Of a stretch of 64,000 nucleotides of DNA, positions 27,426 through 36,249 are shown in pieces (position 1 is the stretch's first letter; every line of letters begins with the position of its first letter). The DNA comes from Bradyrhizobium lablabi (GTDB lineage: Bacteria; Pseudomonadota; Alphaproteobacteria; Rhizobiales; Xanthobacteraceae). The stretch lies in contig NZ_JAFCLN010000005.1 of NCBI RefSeq assembly GCF_018129385.1, positions 124,001-188,000 of the forward strand, in the 5' to 3' direction. The notes under the pieces are model-generated. The model saw only the letters and a list, made by a program, of their open reading frames with translations. It did no database searches and was not told the origin of the DNA. A program made the position numbers and the translations under genes.

Positions 27426-29018
27426 ATGCAGTCGAATATCGACAGCTTTGGCAGGGACGACTTGCTCCGTGATCAGCCGTCGCGGGTGCACGAAGTCTAC
27501 GCGCGCTTTGTGAAGGAGATGCCGGATCATCCCGCCTTTGTGGAAGGCGACCGCGTCTGGAGCTATCGCGAATTCTCGCAAGCGGTGGACGCTGCAAGCT
27601 TCGACCTTGCGCGCCTTGGCGTCCGGCCGGGCGACCGGCTGATGGTGGCGAGCGAGAACAGCGTAGCGCTGGGCGCAATGCTGTTTGCAGCCAGCAAGCT
27701 CGACGCCTGGGGCATTGCCACCAACCCGCGGCTGTCGGCGCGTGAACTCGACCTGATCGCCGAACACAGTGGCGCGCGCAGGATTTTGATCAATGCCGGC
27801 CTCTCGCAGGAAGCCGAAGGTCATGCCGAGCGCCTCGGCGCGAAAGCGGGATCGGTGGGCCCGTTCACCGTCGCGATCGGTCCGCTGAACGAGGCCGCAC
27901 AGCCGGAGCCGGTGAGCGCCGACCGGGCCAAGCAGGTCGCAGGGCTGATGTACACCTCCGGTACGACCGGCACGCCGAAGGGCGTGATGCTGACCCATCA
28001 GAACCTGCTGGTGGCCGCCAGGACCTCGGGCCTATTGCGGCGAACCGGCCCGGCCGACCGGGTCTACGGCGTGCTGCCGATGTCGCACATCGTGGGCTAC
28101 ACGGTGCTTCTGATTGCAACACTCATGCACGGGGCGACGCTGCATGTCGTGCCGAAGGCCGACCCGGCGGCGCTGGCGCGGGCGATTGCCAATGACGGGA
28201 TCACGACGGTGTTCGGCGTTCCCGCGACCTACCAGCGCCTGCTCGAATACAAGACGGTGCAGGGGCTGCAAAAGCTCGCGCGCGGCAATTTGCGCCTGAT
28301 GAACGTTGCCGGCGCGCCGCTCGATCTCGTGTTGAAAGGACGCATCGAGGCCGAGTTCGGCATTCCTCTGCTCAATAACTACGGCATCACCGAATGCTCG
28401 CCCGGCCTTTCGGGTGTGCGCGAGAATGAACTGGCGAACGACGATACGGTCGGACGCTTCCTCCCCGGCATCGAGCATCGCATCGTCGATCTGAAGGGCG
28501 CCAGGCTTGGGCCGGGCGAGGTCGGTGAACTGCACGTCCGCGGCCTTAACGTCATGCTCGGCTATTACCGGGCGCCGGATCTGACGGCCGCCGCGATCGA
28601 CAAGGATGGCTGGTTCAATACCGGCGACCTCGTGCGCGTGAATGAGGCCGGCGAACTCTACATCGTCGGCCGCACCAAGGAGCTCATCATCCGCTCCGGC
28701 TTCAACGTGTATCCGGCCGAAGTCGAAGGTGTGCTCAACTCCCATGGGCTGGTGGTGCAATCCGCCGTGGTCGGCCGCCCGGTCGCAGGCAACGAGGAGG
28801 TCGTCGCCTTCGTGCAGCTTCTTCCGGGAGCCAAGGTGACGGCGGCAGAGCTGCAAGCCTACGCCGCGCGGCAGCTCACCTCGTACAAGCGGCCGAGCGA
28901 GATCGTGATCCTGGAGGCGCTGCCGGCGGCATCTACGGGCAAGATCCTCAAGAACAAACTCAAGGAAACCGCCATCGCGCGCGGGACCGCCGCTGCAAGA
29001 TCAACAGCCGCCGGCTGA
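27426..29018 (+). CDS. class I adenylate-forming acyl/aryl-CoA ligase
   Basis: Cytoplasmic CoA ligase of 530 aa. Motif A3 is MYTSGTTGTPKGVMLTH, A5 is NNYGITECSPG, A7 is WFNTGDLVRV, A8 includes IIRSGFNVYPAEVE, and the catalytic Lys lies in STGKILKNKLKE near the C-terminus. The start is set by GAGGGAGG at 27413-27420, which favours ATG 27426 over 27423. It lies between an isomerase-like gene and an SDR, with a binding protein next, so it probably activates an imported carboxylic acid for degradation (inference). The substrate is unknown. Confidence 0.88.
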   Translation: MQSNIDSFGRDDLLRDQPSRVHEVYARFVKEMPDHPAFVEGDRVWSYREFSQAVDAASFDLARLGVRPGDRLMVASENSVALGAMLFAASKLDAWGIATNPRLSARELDLIAEHSGARRILINAGLSQEAEGHAERLGAKAGSVGPFTVAIGPLNEAAQPEPVSADRAKQVAGLMYTSGTTGTPKGVMLTHQNLLVAARTSGLLRRTGPADRVYGVLPMSHIVGYTVLLIATLMHGATLHVVPKADPAALARAIANDGITTVFGVPATYQRLLEYKTVQGLQKLARGNLRLMNVAGAPLDLVLKGRIEAEFGIPLLNNYGITECSPGLSGVRENELANDDTVGRFLPGIEHRIVDLKGARLGPGEVGELHVRGLNVMLGYYRAPDLTAAAIDKDGWFNTGDLVRVNEAGELYIVGRTKELIIRSGFNVYPAEVEGVLNSHGLVVQSAVVGRPVAGNEEVVAFVQLLPGAKVTAAELQAYAARQLTSYKRPSEIVILEALPAASTGKILKNKLKETAIARGTAAARSTAAG

Positions 29019-29063
29019 CCGGATCTGGCGGCCGCCGGTTCGTCAAGTGCCAAGGAGAACAGC

Positions 29064-29801
29064 ATGACCAAGCGAAACGCGACCGCGGCCGTGATCGGGG
29101 CGGGCGACTTTATCGGCGGCGAGATCGCGAAGAAGTTTGCGGCGGAGGGATTTTCGATTTTTGCCGGCCGGCGCAATGGCGAAAAGCTGGCGCCGCTGGT
29201 CAAGGACGTCGAAGCCGCGGGCGGCGAGATCCATGCCCGCTCGCTCGATGCGCGCAAGGAGGAGGAGATCATCTCGTTCCTCAACGACGCCGACAAGCAT
29301 GCGCCGCTGGAAGTGTGCATCTTCAACATCGGCGCCAACGTCAATTTTCCGATCCTCGACACCACCGAGCGCGTGTTCCGCAAGGTGTGGGAAATGGCCT
29401 GCTATTCCGGCTTCCTCGCCGGCCGCGAGGCTACCCGACTGATGTTGCCGCGCGGGCAGGGCAACATCTTCTTCACGGGTGCCACGGCCAGCCTGCGCGG
29501 CGGTCCGGGTTTTGCCGCCTTCGCCAGCGCCAAATTCGGGCTGCGTGCCGTGGCGCAGGCGATGGCGCGTGAGCTGGGGCCGAAGAACATCCATGTCGCC
29601 CACCTCATCATCGATTCCGGCGTCAACACCGAGTGGGTGCGCCAGCGCCGGCTCGAGGCGCTCGGGCCCGATGCGCTGAACGATCCGGATGCGCTGATGC
29701 CGCCGGCTTCCGTGGCCGAGGCGTATTGGCAGCTCTATCAGCAGCCGCGCAGCGCCTGGACGTTCGAACTGGAAATCCGCCCGTTCAAGGAAAAGTGGTG
29801 A
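29064..29801 (+). CDS. SDR family protein with atypical active site
   Basis: Rossmann-fold protein of 245 aa. The nucleotide-binding glycine motif is GAGDFIGG near the N-terminus, followed by FAGRRNGEK, suggesting NADP preference. At the position of the catalytic Tyr-X-X-X-Lys the sequence reads FASAK, so the Tyr is replaced by Phe while the Lys is kept; the catalytic Ser site reads FTGATAS. The enzyme may therefore be a non-classical dehydrogenase or may not use the usual chemistry. It lies 45 bp after the ligase gene and 42 bp before a binding-protein gene, as part of one cluster. Confidence 0.8.
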   Translation: MTKRNATAAVIGAGDFIGGEIAKKFAAEGFSIFAGRRNGEKLAPLVKDVEAAGGEIHARSLDARKEEEIISFLNDADKHAPLEVCIFNIGANVNFPILDTTERVFRKVWEMACYSGFLAGREATRLMLPRGQGNIFFTGATASLRGGPGFAAFASAKFGLRAVAQAMARELGPKNIHVAHLIIDSGVNTEWVRQRRLEALGPDALNDPDALMPPASVAEAYWQLYQQPRSAWTFELEIRPFKEKW

Positions 29802-29843
29802 ACACAACAACGGGCGGCTCGATCAAACAGGGAGGGAAAAACC

Positions 29844-31040
29844 ATGCTGGGAAGAAGAGCTGCGGTCATCGCAGCGGCGATGGCCTTCGCGGTCGCTGCG
29901 GCGCATGCGCAAACCGTGGGTGTTACCGAATCGGAAATCAGGATCGGCGCGACGTTTCCGTTCAGCGGGCCGGCCTCGCCCCTGAGCAATACCGGCAAGG
30001 GGCTGATCGCTTATATCAATTCCGTCAACGAGCGCGGCGGGGTCAACGGGCGGAAGATCAACCTGATCACTTATGACGATGCCTATAGTTCGCCGAAGAC
30101 AGTCGAGCAGATCAGAAAACTGGTCGAGAGCGATGAAGTCGCGTTCCTGTTCAGTCCGCTCGGCACGCCCGGCATCAGCGCCACCATCAAATATGTCAAT
30201 GCGAAGAAGATACCGCATCTCTTCGTGGTGAGCGGCGCCACCAAGTTCACGAACTTCGCCGAATTCCCCATGACCACCACGGGACTGGCCAGCTACAACA
30301 CCGAGGGGCGGATCTATGCGAGGTACATCGCCCAGGCGCGACCGAACGCAAAGATTGCGATCCTGCACCAGAACGATGACCTCGGCAGGGACTTCGTCGT
30401 CGCCTTCAAGGATTACCTGAAAGACGATTTCGACAAGAAGGTCGTCGCTTCTTCCTATGAAGTGAGCGAGCCGACGATCGAGTCCCATGTGGTCTCGCTG
30501 AAGTCGTCGGGTGCGGAGGCGTTTCTGTTCGCCGGCACGCCGAAATTCGCCGCGCAAGCGATCAAGAAGGCCGATGAGATCGGCTGGAAGCCGCTATTCC
30601 TGATCAATCTGGTGTCGACCTCGGTGTCGTCGACCATCGTGCCGGCCGGGCCGGAAAAGGCGGTGGGCATCATCGCCGCGACGATGTTCAAGGACCCCGG
30701 CGATAAGAAGTGGGCCGACGATCCCGGCATGAAGTGGTACCGCGAACATTTCGCAAAATACCTGCCGAGTGCCGACATCGGCGATGCCAATTATCTGTTC
30801 GGCACCCAGCAGGGGCAAATCCTGGAGCAGGTGCTCAAGCAGAGCGGCAACGATCTCTCGCGCGAGAACATTCTCAAGCAGGCGCGGAGCATAAAGGGGC
30901 TAGCGCTTCCAACCCTGATACCGGGGACGATCAACACGGGTGCGGACAGCAGCATGGCCTATACGCAGCTTCAGTTGCAGCGGTGGACCGGCAGCTCATG
31001 GGAGCTGTTCGGAGAGGTGCTGAGCGCCGATCTGAAGTGA
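29844..31040 (+). CDS. ABC transporter substrate-binding protein (HAAT/LivK type)
   Basis: Periplasmic type-I binding protein of 398 aa. A signal peptide ends in AAAHAQ. The mature start VTESEIRIGATFPFSGPASP is typical of Peripla_BP_6 proteins that bind amino acids or aromatic acids. It is preceded by CAGGGAGGG. No permease or ATPase gene is adjacent, so it must use transporter subunits encoded elsewhere. It is only distantly similar to the binding proteins at 6339 and 31148. Cluster context suggests it captures the substrate of the preceding CoA ligase (inference). Confidence 0.88.
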   Translation: MLGRRAAVIAAAMAFAVAAAHAQTVGVTESEIRIGATFPFSGPASPLSNTGKGLIAYINSVNERGGVNGRKINLITYDDAYSSPKTVEQIRKLVESDEVAFLFSPLGTPGISATIKYVNAKKIPHLFVVSGATKFTNFAEFPMTTTGLASYNTEGRIYARYIAQARPNAKIAILHQNDDLGRDFVVAFKDYLKDDFDKKVVASSYEVSEPTIESHVVSLKSSGAEAFLFAGTPKFAAQAIKKADEIGWKPLFLINLVSTSVSSTIVPAGPEKAVGIIAATMFKDPGDKKWADDPGMKWYREHFAKYLPSADIGDANYLFGTQQGQILEQVLKQSGNDLSRENILKQARSIKGLALPTLIPGTINTGADSSMAYTQLQLQRWTGSSWELFGEVLSADLK

Positions 31041-31061
31041 GGATTGATCGCGCGTGAAAAA

Positions 31062-31092
31062 GTCCCGGCCAGATGTCTTGTCTGGCCGGGAC
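31062..31092 (-). terminator. strong bidirectional rho-independent terminator
   Basis: Perfect 12-bp stem GTCCCGGCCAGA (31062-31073) / TCTGGCCGGGAC (31081-31092) with a 7-nt loop. On the minus strand it is followed by TTTTT, so it is a full terminator for the minus-strand binding-protein gene. It also lies 21 nt past the stop of the plus-strand gene, serving both convergent units. Confidence 0.85.
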
Positions 31093-31147
31093 AACAACTT
31101 CGAGATCCCCGGGGTTCGCTTGGCACCCCGGGATATCAGCTACGCGG

Positions 31148-32374
31148 TCACTTCTTCAAAAGCGGGCAGTCGCTGGACTCCAGCGGCTTGGCCGCGTCTT
31201 CCGGCGAGATGGTGGCGATCAGCTTGTAATAGTCCCACGGTCCCTTCGATTCAGCGGGCTTCTTCACCTCGAACAGATAGGCCGGGATCAGGCGGCGGCC
31301 GTCGGCGCGCAGCGGGCCCTTGCCGAACAGCGGATCGTCGGTCGGCAGTTCCTTCATCTTGGCGACGACCTTGGCGCCGTCATGCGGATTGCCGCCGAGC
31401 GCTTCCAGCGCCTTCAGATAATGCAGGATCATGGCGTAGTTGCCGGCCTGGGTCATCGATGGCATCGCGTTCTTGCTGGCGAGCTGCGAGAACCGCTTCG
31501 ACCACTCACGGGTCTTGTCGTTCAGATCCCAGTAGAAGGATTCCGTGAAGGTCAGGCCCTGCGCGGTCTTGAGGCCAAGCGCATGGACGTCGTTGATGAA
31601 GAGCAGCAGCGCGGCAAGCTTCTGACCGCCGGCAACGATGCCGAATTCGGCCGCCTGCTTGATCGAGTTGGTGGTGTCGCCGCCGGCATTGGCGAGGCCG
31701 ATGACCTTGGCCTTGGAGGCCTGCGCCTGGAGCAGGAAGGACGAGAAGTCGGCGGTGTTGATCGGTGCCTTGACGCCGCCGAGCACCTTGCCGCCATTGG
31801 CGGTGACGACCGCGGAGGTATCGCGCTCGAGCGCATGGCCGAAGGCGTAGTCGGCGGTGAGGAAGAACCAGCTATCGCCGCCGGCCTTGGTCAGCGCCTT
31901 GCCGGTGCCGTTGGCCAGCATGTAGGTGTCGTAGGTGAAGGAGACTGTGTTCGGCGTGCAGGCCTTGCCGGTGAGGTCGGCGGTCGCGGCACCCGAATTG
32001 AGAAGGATGATGTTCTTTTCCTTCGCGAGGTTGTTGATGGCGAGCGCGACGCCGGAGTTCGGCGTATCGGCGATCGCATCGACCTTCTCGGTATCGATCC
32101 ATTGCCGGGCGATGTTGACGCCGACGTCCGGCTTGTTCTGGTGATCGCCGCTCAGCACGTCGATCTTCCAGCCCTTCTTGGTGAGGCCGGAATCCTCGAT
32201 CGCCATCTTGACCGCGACCACGGAGTTGGGGCCGCCAATGTCGGCGTAAAGGCTCGACATGTCGTTGAGAACGCCGATCTTGACGGTCTTGTCCTGGGCG
32301 AGCGCCGGGCCGGCAAGGCCAACGCCGGCAAGCATGATCAGTGCGGTGGAATACCGCGCAAGTTTATTGGTCAT
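31148..32374 (-). CDS. ABC transporter substrate-binding protein, paralogue of the liv-operon binding protein
   Basis: Periplasmic binding protein of 408 aa with signal peptide (ending GPALAQ). It is a close relative of the protein at 6339-7559 along its whole length: shared blocks include KTVKIGVLNDMSSLYADIGG versus KNVKIGVLTDNSGLYSDLGG, FLTADYAFGHALERDTSAVV and ESKGPWDYYKL, and both end in a Cys followed by LKK or VKK. It stands alone without permease genes and may feed the same LivHMGF transporter with another ligand. GGAGGAA lies upstream of ATG 32374. Confidence 0.92.
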   Translation of the reverse strand: MTNKLARYSTALIMLAGVGLAGPALAQDKTVKIGVLNDMSSLYADIGGPNSVVAVKMAIEDSGLTKKGWKIDVLSGDHQNKPDVGVNIARQWIDTEKVDAIADTPNSGVALAINNLAKEKNIILLNSGAATADLTGKACTPNTVSFTYDTYMLANGTGKALTKAGGDSWFFLTADYAFGHALERDTSAVVTANGGKVLGGVKAPINTADFSSFLLQAQASKAKVIGLANAGGDTTNSIKQAAEFGIVAGGQKLAALLLFINDVHALGLKTAQGLTFTESFYWDLNDKTREWSKRFSQLASKNAMPSMTQAGNYAMILHYLKALEALGGNPHDGAKVVAKMKELPTDDPLFGKGPLRADGRRLIPAYLFEVKKPAESKGPWDYYKLIATISPEDAAKPLESSDCPLLKK

Positions 32375-32472
32375 TGTTCTTCCTCCATAAGTTGATGCCG
32401 GGTGGCTTCCTGCGAAGCCTTGCCCGGCATTCCCTCGGATTGTTCCTGCCCGAAACCGTTATTGCAATGCGC

Positions 32473-33624
32473 CTATCGTAGCGCGTCCGACGTCAGTTTG
32501 AACTTCTGGATGCGCTTTCCGGTATCGACCTCGGCGGTATAGACGTTGCCCTTGGCGTCGATCGCCATGGCGTGGATCCAGTGGAACTGGCCGGCATTGC
32601 GGCCGCCCCGTCCAAAGCTGCCCACCACGGTACCGTCGTCGCGCTTGAGCACACGGATTTCGTTGTTCTCGCCGTCGGCGGTCAAAAGATAGCTTTGCTT
32701 CGGATCAGGCCAGATCGCGATGTCCCAGACCGCACCGTTGCCGAGCGTGTTCTTCTCGAAGAACCACTCCTTCACGAAGGTGCCGTCCTTGCGAAACACC
32801 TGAATGCGGTTGTTGATGCGGTCGCAGACATAGACGAGGCCGTCATTGCTGAGCTTCACGCAATGGACGGGGTTGGCGAATTGCTGCGGGGGCGGCGCCT
32901 TGGGATCGTAGGGCGGCTGCTTGTCGTCGTTCGGCTTGTTGCCATAGGCGCCCCAGTGCCGCTTGTAGGCGCCTGTGGTGGCATCGAACACAATGACACG
33001 GCGATTGCCATAACCGTCGGCGACATAGATTTCGTTGGCTTCCTTGTCGAGCGCGGTCTCGGCGGGCTTGCCGAGCTGGGTGGTGTCATTGCTGCCCTTG
33101 CTCGGCGCGATCTTGCCGATCTGGATCACGAATTTGCCGTCGAGGGTGAATTTCAGGATGGCGTTGTCGTTGTCGGCATTGCCGCCGACCCAGACAAATC
33201 CCTTCTCGTCGACCTCAATGCCGTGCTCGCGGCCGACCCATTCATAGCCTTCGCCCGGGCCGCCCCATGAGCGAAGCAGATTGCCGTCGGCATCGAACTC
33301 CAGCACCGGCGGCGCCGATACGCAGCATTTCGAGCGCGGCGGATTGAGCGTTGCGCCCTTCTCGTCATCGGTCAGCGATTTCGGACGATGGATCACCCAG
33401 ATGTGGCCCTGCCAGTCGACGGTGATGCCGCCGACCTGGCCGAGGATCCAGTTGTTCGGCAGCGGTTTTGGCCAGGAGGCATCCACGGCGAAGGTCGGGA
33501 TGTCGCCGGCGTGCACGGACGCGGTCAGCGCGCAAACGCTGACCAGCGCGAGGCCGACCAATGCGATGGTGGATTTGGTGAAGCGTGCAGCCGCTGTGAG
33601 GCGCGCGCGGCGGACGGAAATCAT
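32473..33624 (-). CDS. exported NHL-repeat beta-propeller protein
   Basis: Protein of 383 aa with a signal peptide (TIALVGLALVSVCALTASVHA) and a six-bladed NHL-type propeller. Repeated blade motifs can be seen: GHIWVIHR, GFVWVGG, NEIYVADGYGNRRVIVFD, GLVYVCDRINNRIQVFRKDG, NEIRVLKRDDG and GNVYTAEVDTGKRIQKF. It resembles peptidylglycine monooxygenase-like or 6-bladed propeller proteins, but no catalytic function can be assigned. Two adjacent cysteines in RSKCCVSAPP are notable. ATG 33624 sits behind GGGAGGA. The longer open frame upstream lacks coding character. Confidence 0.82.
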   Translation of the reverse strand: MISVRRARLTAAARFTKSTIALVGLALVSVCALTASVHAGDIPTFAVDASWPKPLPNNWILGQVGGITVDWQGHIWVIHRPKSLTDDEKGATLNPPRSKCCVSAPPVLEFDADGNLLRSWGGPGEGYEWVGREHGIEVDEKGFVWVGGNADNDNAILKFTLDGKFVIQIGKIAPSKGSNDTTQLGKPAETALDKEANEIYVADGYGNRRVIVFDATTGAYKRHWGAYGNKPNDDKQPPYDPKAPPPQQFANPVHCVKLSNDGLVYVCDRINNRIQVFRKDGTFVKEWFFEKNTLGNGAVWDIAIWPDPKQSYLLTADGENNEIRVLKRDDGTVVGSFGRGGRNAGQFHWIHAMAIDAKGNVYTAEVDTGKRIQKFKLTSDALR

Positions 33625-33710
33625 GGCTTCCTCCCTTGATCTGCTGCGGTTGGTCCGCAGTCGAGGGGAAGTCAACCGATCGGCGAGGAAGGTGTCAATT
33701 GCAGCCGGAG

Positions 33711-34451
33711 CTACGCAGGTGCGCGAAAACTCAGCAGCGTGCGGCTCTTGTAATCGTAAAGTTTTCCGGTCTCGGTCCACTCGGGCGAACACATTGGCAC
33801 GATGAACTCGGCCGGCTTGTCCGGTGTCTCCAGGTCCATCGGGTCTTCGCCGGGAAAGACGATGGCGCGCATGCGGGTGCGGATCGGGCCCGGGCTGAAC
33901 AGATTGACCCGCAGCGGCGTCGTGGCGGTTTCGTTGGCCCACACGCGCACCAGCGTTTCAAGCGCAGCCTTTGAAGCAGCGTAGGGGCCGAGATAGGCGT
34001 TGGCCTTGCTGGCGGCCCCTGAGGTGATGAACACCGCGCGGCCCGCGTCGGATTGTTTCAGCAGCGGCTCCATGCAGCGGATGAGCTGAAAATTTGCGGT
34101 CACGTTGACCGCGAACGCATCGGTCCAGGATTTCAGCTCGATGTGGCCGAGCGGCGAGGAAGGGCCGGGCACGCCGGCATTGCCGACGAGGATGTCGAGC
34201 TTGCCGTGGCGTTCGTGAAGGGCCGCGCCAAGGCGCGCGATGCCGTCGGTGTCGGTGAGGCTGAGCGGCACCAAGGTGGCGCTGCCGCCGCCCTTGCGGA
34301 TCTCATCGTCGAGCTCTTCCAGTCCGCCTTGCGTGCGCGCCACCGCCACGACATGCGCGCCGGCCTGTGCGAGCGCGAGCGCGGTGGCATAGCCGATGCC
34401 GCGCGAGGCGCCGGTGACGAGAGCGATGCGGTTGGCGAGGGGTTTTGTCAT
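33711..34451 (-). CDS. SDR family NAD(P)-dependent oxidoreductase
   Basis: Classical short-chain dehydrogenase of 246 aa. The cofactor motif TGASRGIG is near residue 14, NAG is in ILVGNAGVPG, the catalytic Ser is in FITSGAAS, and Tyr/Lys are in PYAASKAALE. The sequence VNLFSPGPIRTRMRA follows. An SDR of this type stands directly downstream of purF in many rhizobia, so it belongs to the conserved backbone. The substrate is unknown. Here it is separated from purF by a small ORF and a palindromic repeat. Confidence 0.9.
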   Translation of the reverse strand: MTKPLANRIALVTGASRGIGYATALALAQAGAHVVAVARTQGGLEELDDEIRKGGGSATLVPLSLTDTDGIARLGAALHERHGKLDILVGNAGVPGPSSPLGHIELKSWTDAFAVNVTANFQLIRCMEPLLKQSDAGRAVFITSGAASKANAYLGPYAASKAALETLVRVWANETATTPLRVNLFSPGPIRTRMRAIVFPGEDPMDLETPDKPAEFIVPMCSPEWTETGKLYDYKSRTLLSFRAPA

Positions 34452-34460
34452 TTCAGATCA

Positions 34461-34519
34461 ATCCACGTCTTGGCGGGGGTATTACAGACGTGGATGGCCG
34501 GGACAAGCCCGGCCATGAC
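34461..34519. repeat. double palindrome between small ORF and SDR gene
   Basis: Two perfect dyads: ATCCACGTCT (34461-34470) with AGACGTGGAT (34486-34495), and GGCCGGG (34496-34502) with CCCGGCC (34508-34514), followed by ATGACGG. It resembles dispersed intergenic repeats of the group and could terminate the purF transcript. Confidence 0.6.
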
Positions 34520-34540
34520 GGAATTCTTGCTCTTGCAGCG

Positions 34541-34684
34541 TTAGCTGTTGCCGCCCGAGTGCATATTGTCGCTATTGGTTCCGTTCCCCGACCGGTCGGG
34601 TGTCACCTTCATGCCCTGCCTGAAGGCAAAGACCATGAATCCAACCAAAAGCACTCCGCAGAAAATGCCAATGGTTAGCTGCAT
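34541..34684 (-). CDS. small single-pass membrane protein, 47 aa
   Basis: Encodes a hydrophobic helix (LTIGIFCGVLLVGFMVFAF) near the N-terminus followed by a polar tail rich in Asn, Ser and Gly. It starts 10 bp after the purF stop on the same strand, so it would be translated from the purF mRNA. The Shine-Dalgarno sequence is weak. No family is recognised. Coding is supported by the coherent membrane-helix pattern and the tight spacing. Confidence 0.5.
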   Translation of the reverse strand: MQLTIGIFCGVLLVGFMVFAFRQGMKVTPDRSGNGTNSDNMHSGGNS

Positions 34685-34694
34685 CGTCGTAGCG

Positions 34695-36212
34695 TCAGCT
34701 CGCTTCCGCCAGCAGCGAGAGCTGGCGCGGCTGTGGCTCGGTTTCGCTCTGGTCCGTGAGGTGGGTCGGATAGTCGCCGGTGAAGCAGTGATCCGAAAAC
34801 TTCGGGTTGGCCGGGTCGCGGCCGGGATAGCCCATGGCGCGATACATGCCGTCGATCGACAGGAACGCGAGCGAGTCCGCGCCGATGATCTCGCGCATCT
34901 GCTCCAGCGAATGGGTGGCCGCCAAGAGGCCGCCGCGGTCAGGCAGGTCAATGCCGTAATAGTCGGGATAGAGGATCGGCGGCGAGGCGAGGCGGAAATG
35001 CACCTCGCGGGCGCCGGCATCGCGCATCATGCGCACGATCTTCTTCGAGGTGGTGCCGCGCACCAGCGAGTCGTCGATCAGGATGATGCGCTTGCCTTCG
35101 ATCGCGGCGCGGTTGGCCGAATGCTTCATGCGCACGCCAAGCTCGCGCACGCTCTGGGTCGGCTGGATGAAGGTGCGGCCGACATAGTGATTGCGGATGA
35201 TGCCGAGCTCGAACGGTACGCCGGAATGCTGGGCATAGCCGACTGCGGCCGGCACGCCGGAATCGGGCACCGGCACCACGACGTCGACTTGCACATGGCT
35301 TTCGCGGGCGAGCTGCGCGCCAAAAGCCTTGCGGACGTCATAGACCGAGCGGCCGCCGACAATGGAGTCCGGCCGCGAGAAATAGATGTATTCGAAGATG
35401 CAGGGCCGCGGCGGCCTGTGCGGGAACGGCTTATGGCTGTGCGCGCCGTTTTCGTCGAATACGATGATCTCGCCCGGCTCGATATCGCGGACATATTTGG
35501 CGCCGATCATGTCGAGCGCGCAGGTTTCCGAGGTGAGGATCGGGCGGCCGTCGAGATCGCCGAGCACCAGCGGGCGGATGCCGAGCGGATCGCGGGCGCC
35601 GACCAGCTTCTTGTTGGTCAGCGACACCAGTGAGTAGGCGCCTTCGATGGTGCGCAGCGCCTCGATGAAGCGGTCGATGAAATGGTTGCGCTTGGACTGG
35701 GCGACCAGATGCAGGATCACCTCGGTGTCGGTGGTGGACTGCATCATCGCGCCGTTCTTGACGAGCTCGCGGCGCAGCGTCAGCCCGTTGGTGAGGTTGC
35801 CGTTGTGGCCGACCGCAAAGCCGCCGGCATTGAGCTCGGCGAACAGCGGCTGCACGTTGCGCAAAATGGTGGCGCCTGTCGTGGAGTAGCGGACGTGGCC
35901 GACGGCGGTAGAGCCGGGCAGGCGTTCGATCACCTCGCGGCGGGAGAAGGTGTCGCCGACCAGGCCAAGGCGGCGTTCACTGTGGAAGCGGCTGCCGTCG
36001 AAGGTGACGATGCCGGCGGCTTCCTGGCCGCGGTGCTGAAGGGCGTGCAGTCCGAGTGCGGTGATGGCGGCGGCCTCCGGGTGGCCGAAGATGCCGAACA
36101 CCCCGCATTCCTCGCGGAGCGTGTCGCCTTCCAGATCGTCCTGCAATTCGATGGACTCGTAGCCCTGATCAAGTCGCTCGGCGGGATCGGAAGGATGTTG
36201 CATCTGGTCCAT
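34695..36212 (-). CDS. purF: amidophosphoribosyltransferase
   Basis: Cytoplasmic enzyme of 505 aa that catalyses the first step of purine synthesis, PRPP plus glutamine to phosphoribosylamine. An N-terminal propeptide of about 35 residues precedes the nucleophile Cys36 in REECGVFG. The Ntn-glutaminase loop HVRYSTTG and VGHNGNLTN are present, and the PRPP loop is RIILIDDSLVRGTTSKKIV. The start chosen is ATG 36212 with GAGAGAGG directly upstream; the frame stays open to a TTG at 36248, 1 bp from cvpA. It follows cvpA, as in most proteobacteria. Confidence 0.96.
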   Translation of the reverse strand: MDQMQHPSDPAERLDQGYESIELQDDLEGDTLREECGVFGIFGHPEAAAITALGLHALQHRGQEAAGIVTFDGSRFHSERRLGLVGDTFSRREVIERLPGSTAVGHVRYSTTGATILRNVQPLFAELNAGGFAVGHNGNLTNGLTLRRELVKNGAMMQSTTDTEVILHLVAQSKRNHFIDRFIEALRTIEGAYSLVSLTNKKLVGARDPLGIRPLVLGDLDGRPILTSETCALDMIGAKYVRDIEPGEIIVFDENGAHSHKPFPHRPPRPCIFEYIYFSRPDSIVGGRSVYDVRKAFGAQLARESHVQVDVVVPVPDSGVPAAVGYAQHSGVPFELGIIRNHYVGRTFIQPTQSVRELGVRMKHSANRAAIEGKRIILIDDSLVRGTTSKKIVRMMRDAGAREVHFRLASPPILYPDYYGIDLPDRGGLLAATHSLEQMREIIGADSLAFLSIDGMYRAMGYPGRDPANPKFSDHCFTGDYPTHLTDQSETEPQPRQLSLLAEAS

Positions 36213-36249
36213 CGCCTCTCTCAGTTTTGGCCCAATTTGCTTGCCCAAC

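Noticed and set aside
31106..31136. imperfect hairpin ATCCCCGGGGT / ACCCCGGGAT near the end of the orphan binding-protein gene
   Set aside because: It has a bulge and no T-run, and the much stronger terminator lies right beside it, so a separate call adds nothing firm.
31073..32395. 440-codon plus-strand open frame opposite the orphan binding protein
   Set aside because: Antisense shadow of a gene with clear signal peptide and family motifs.
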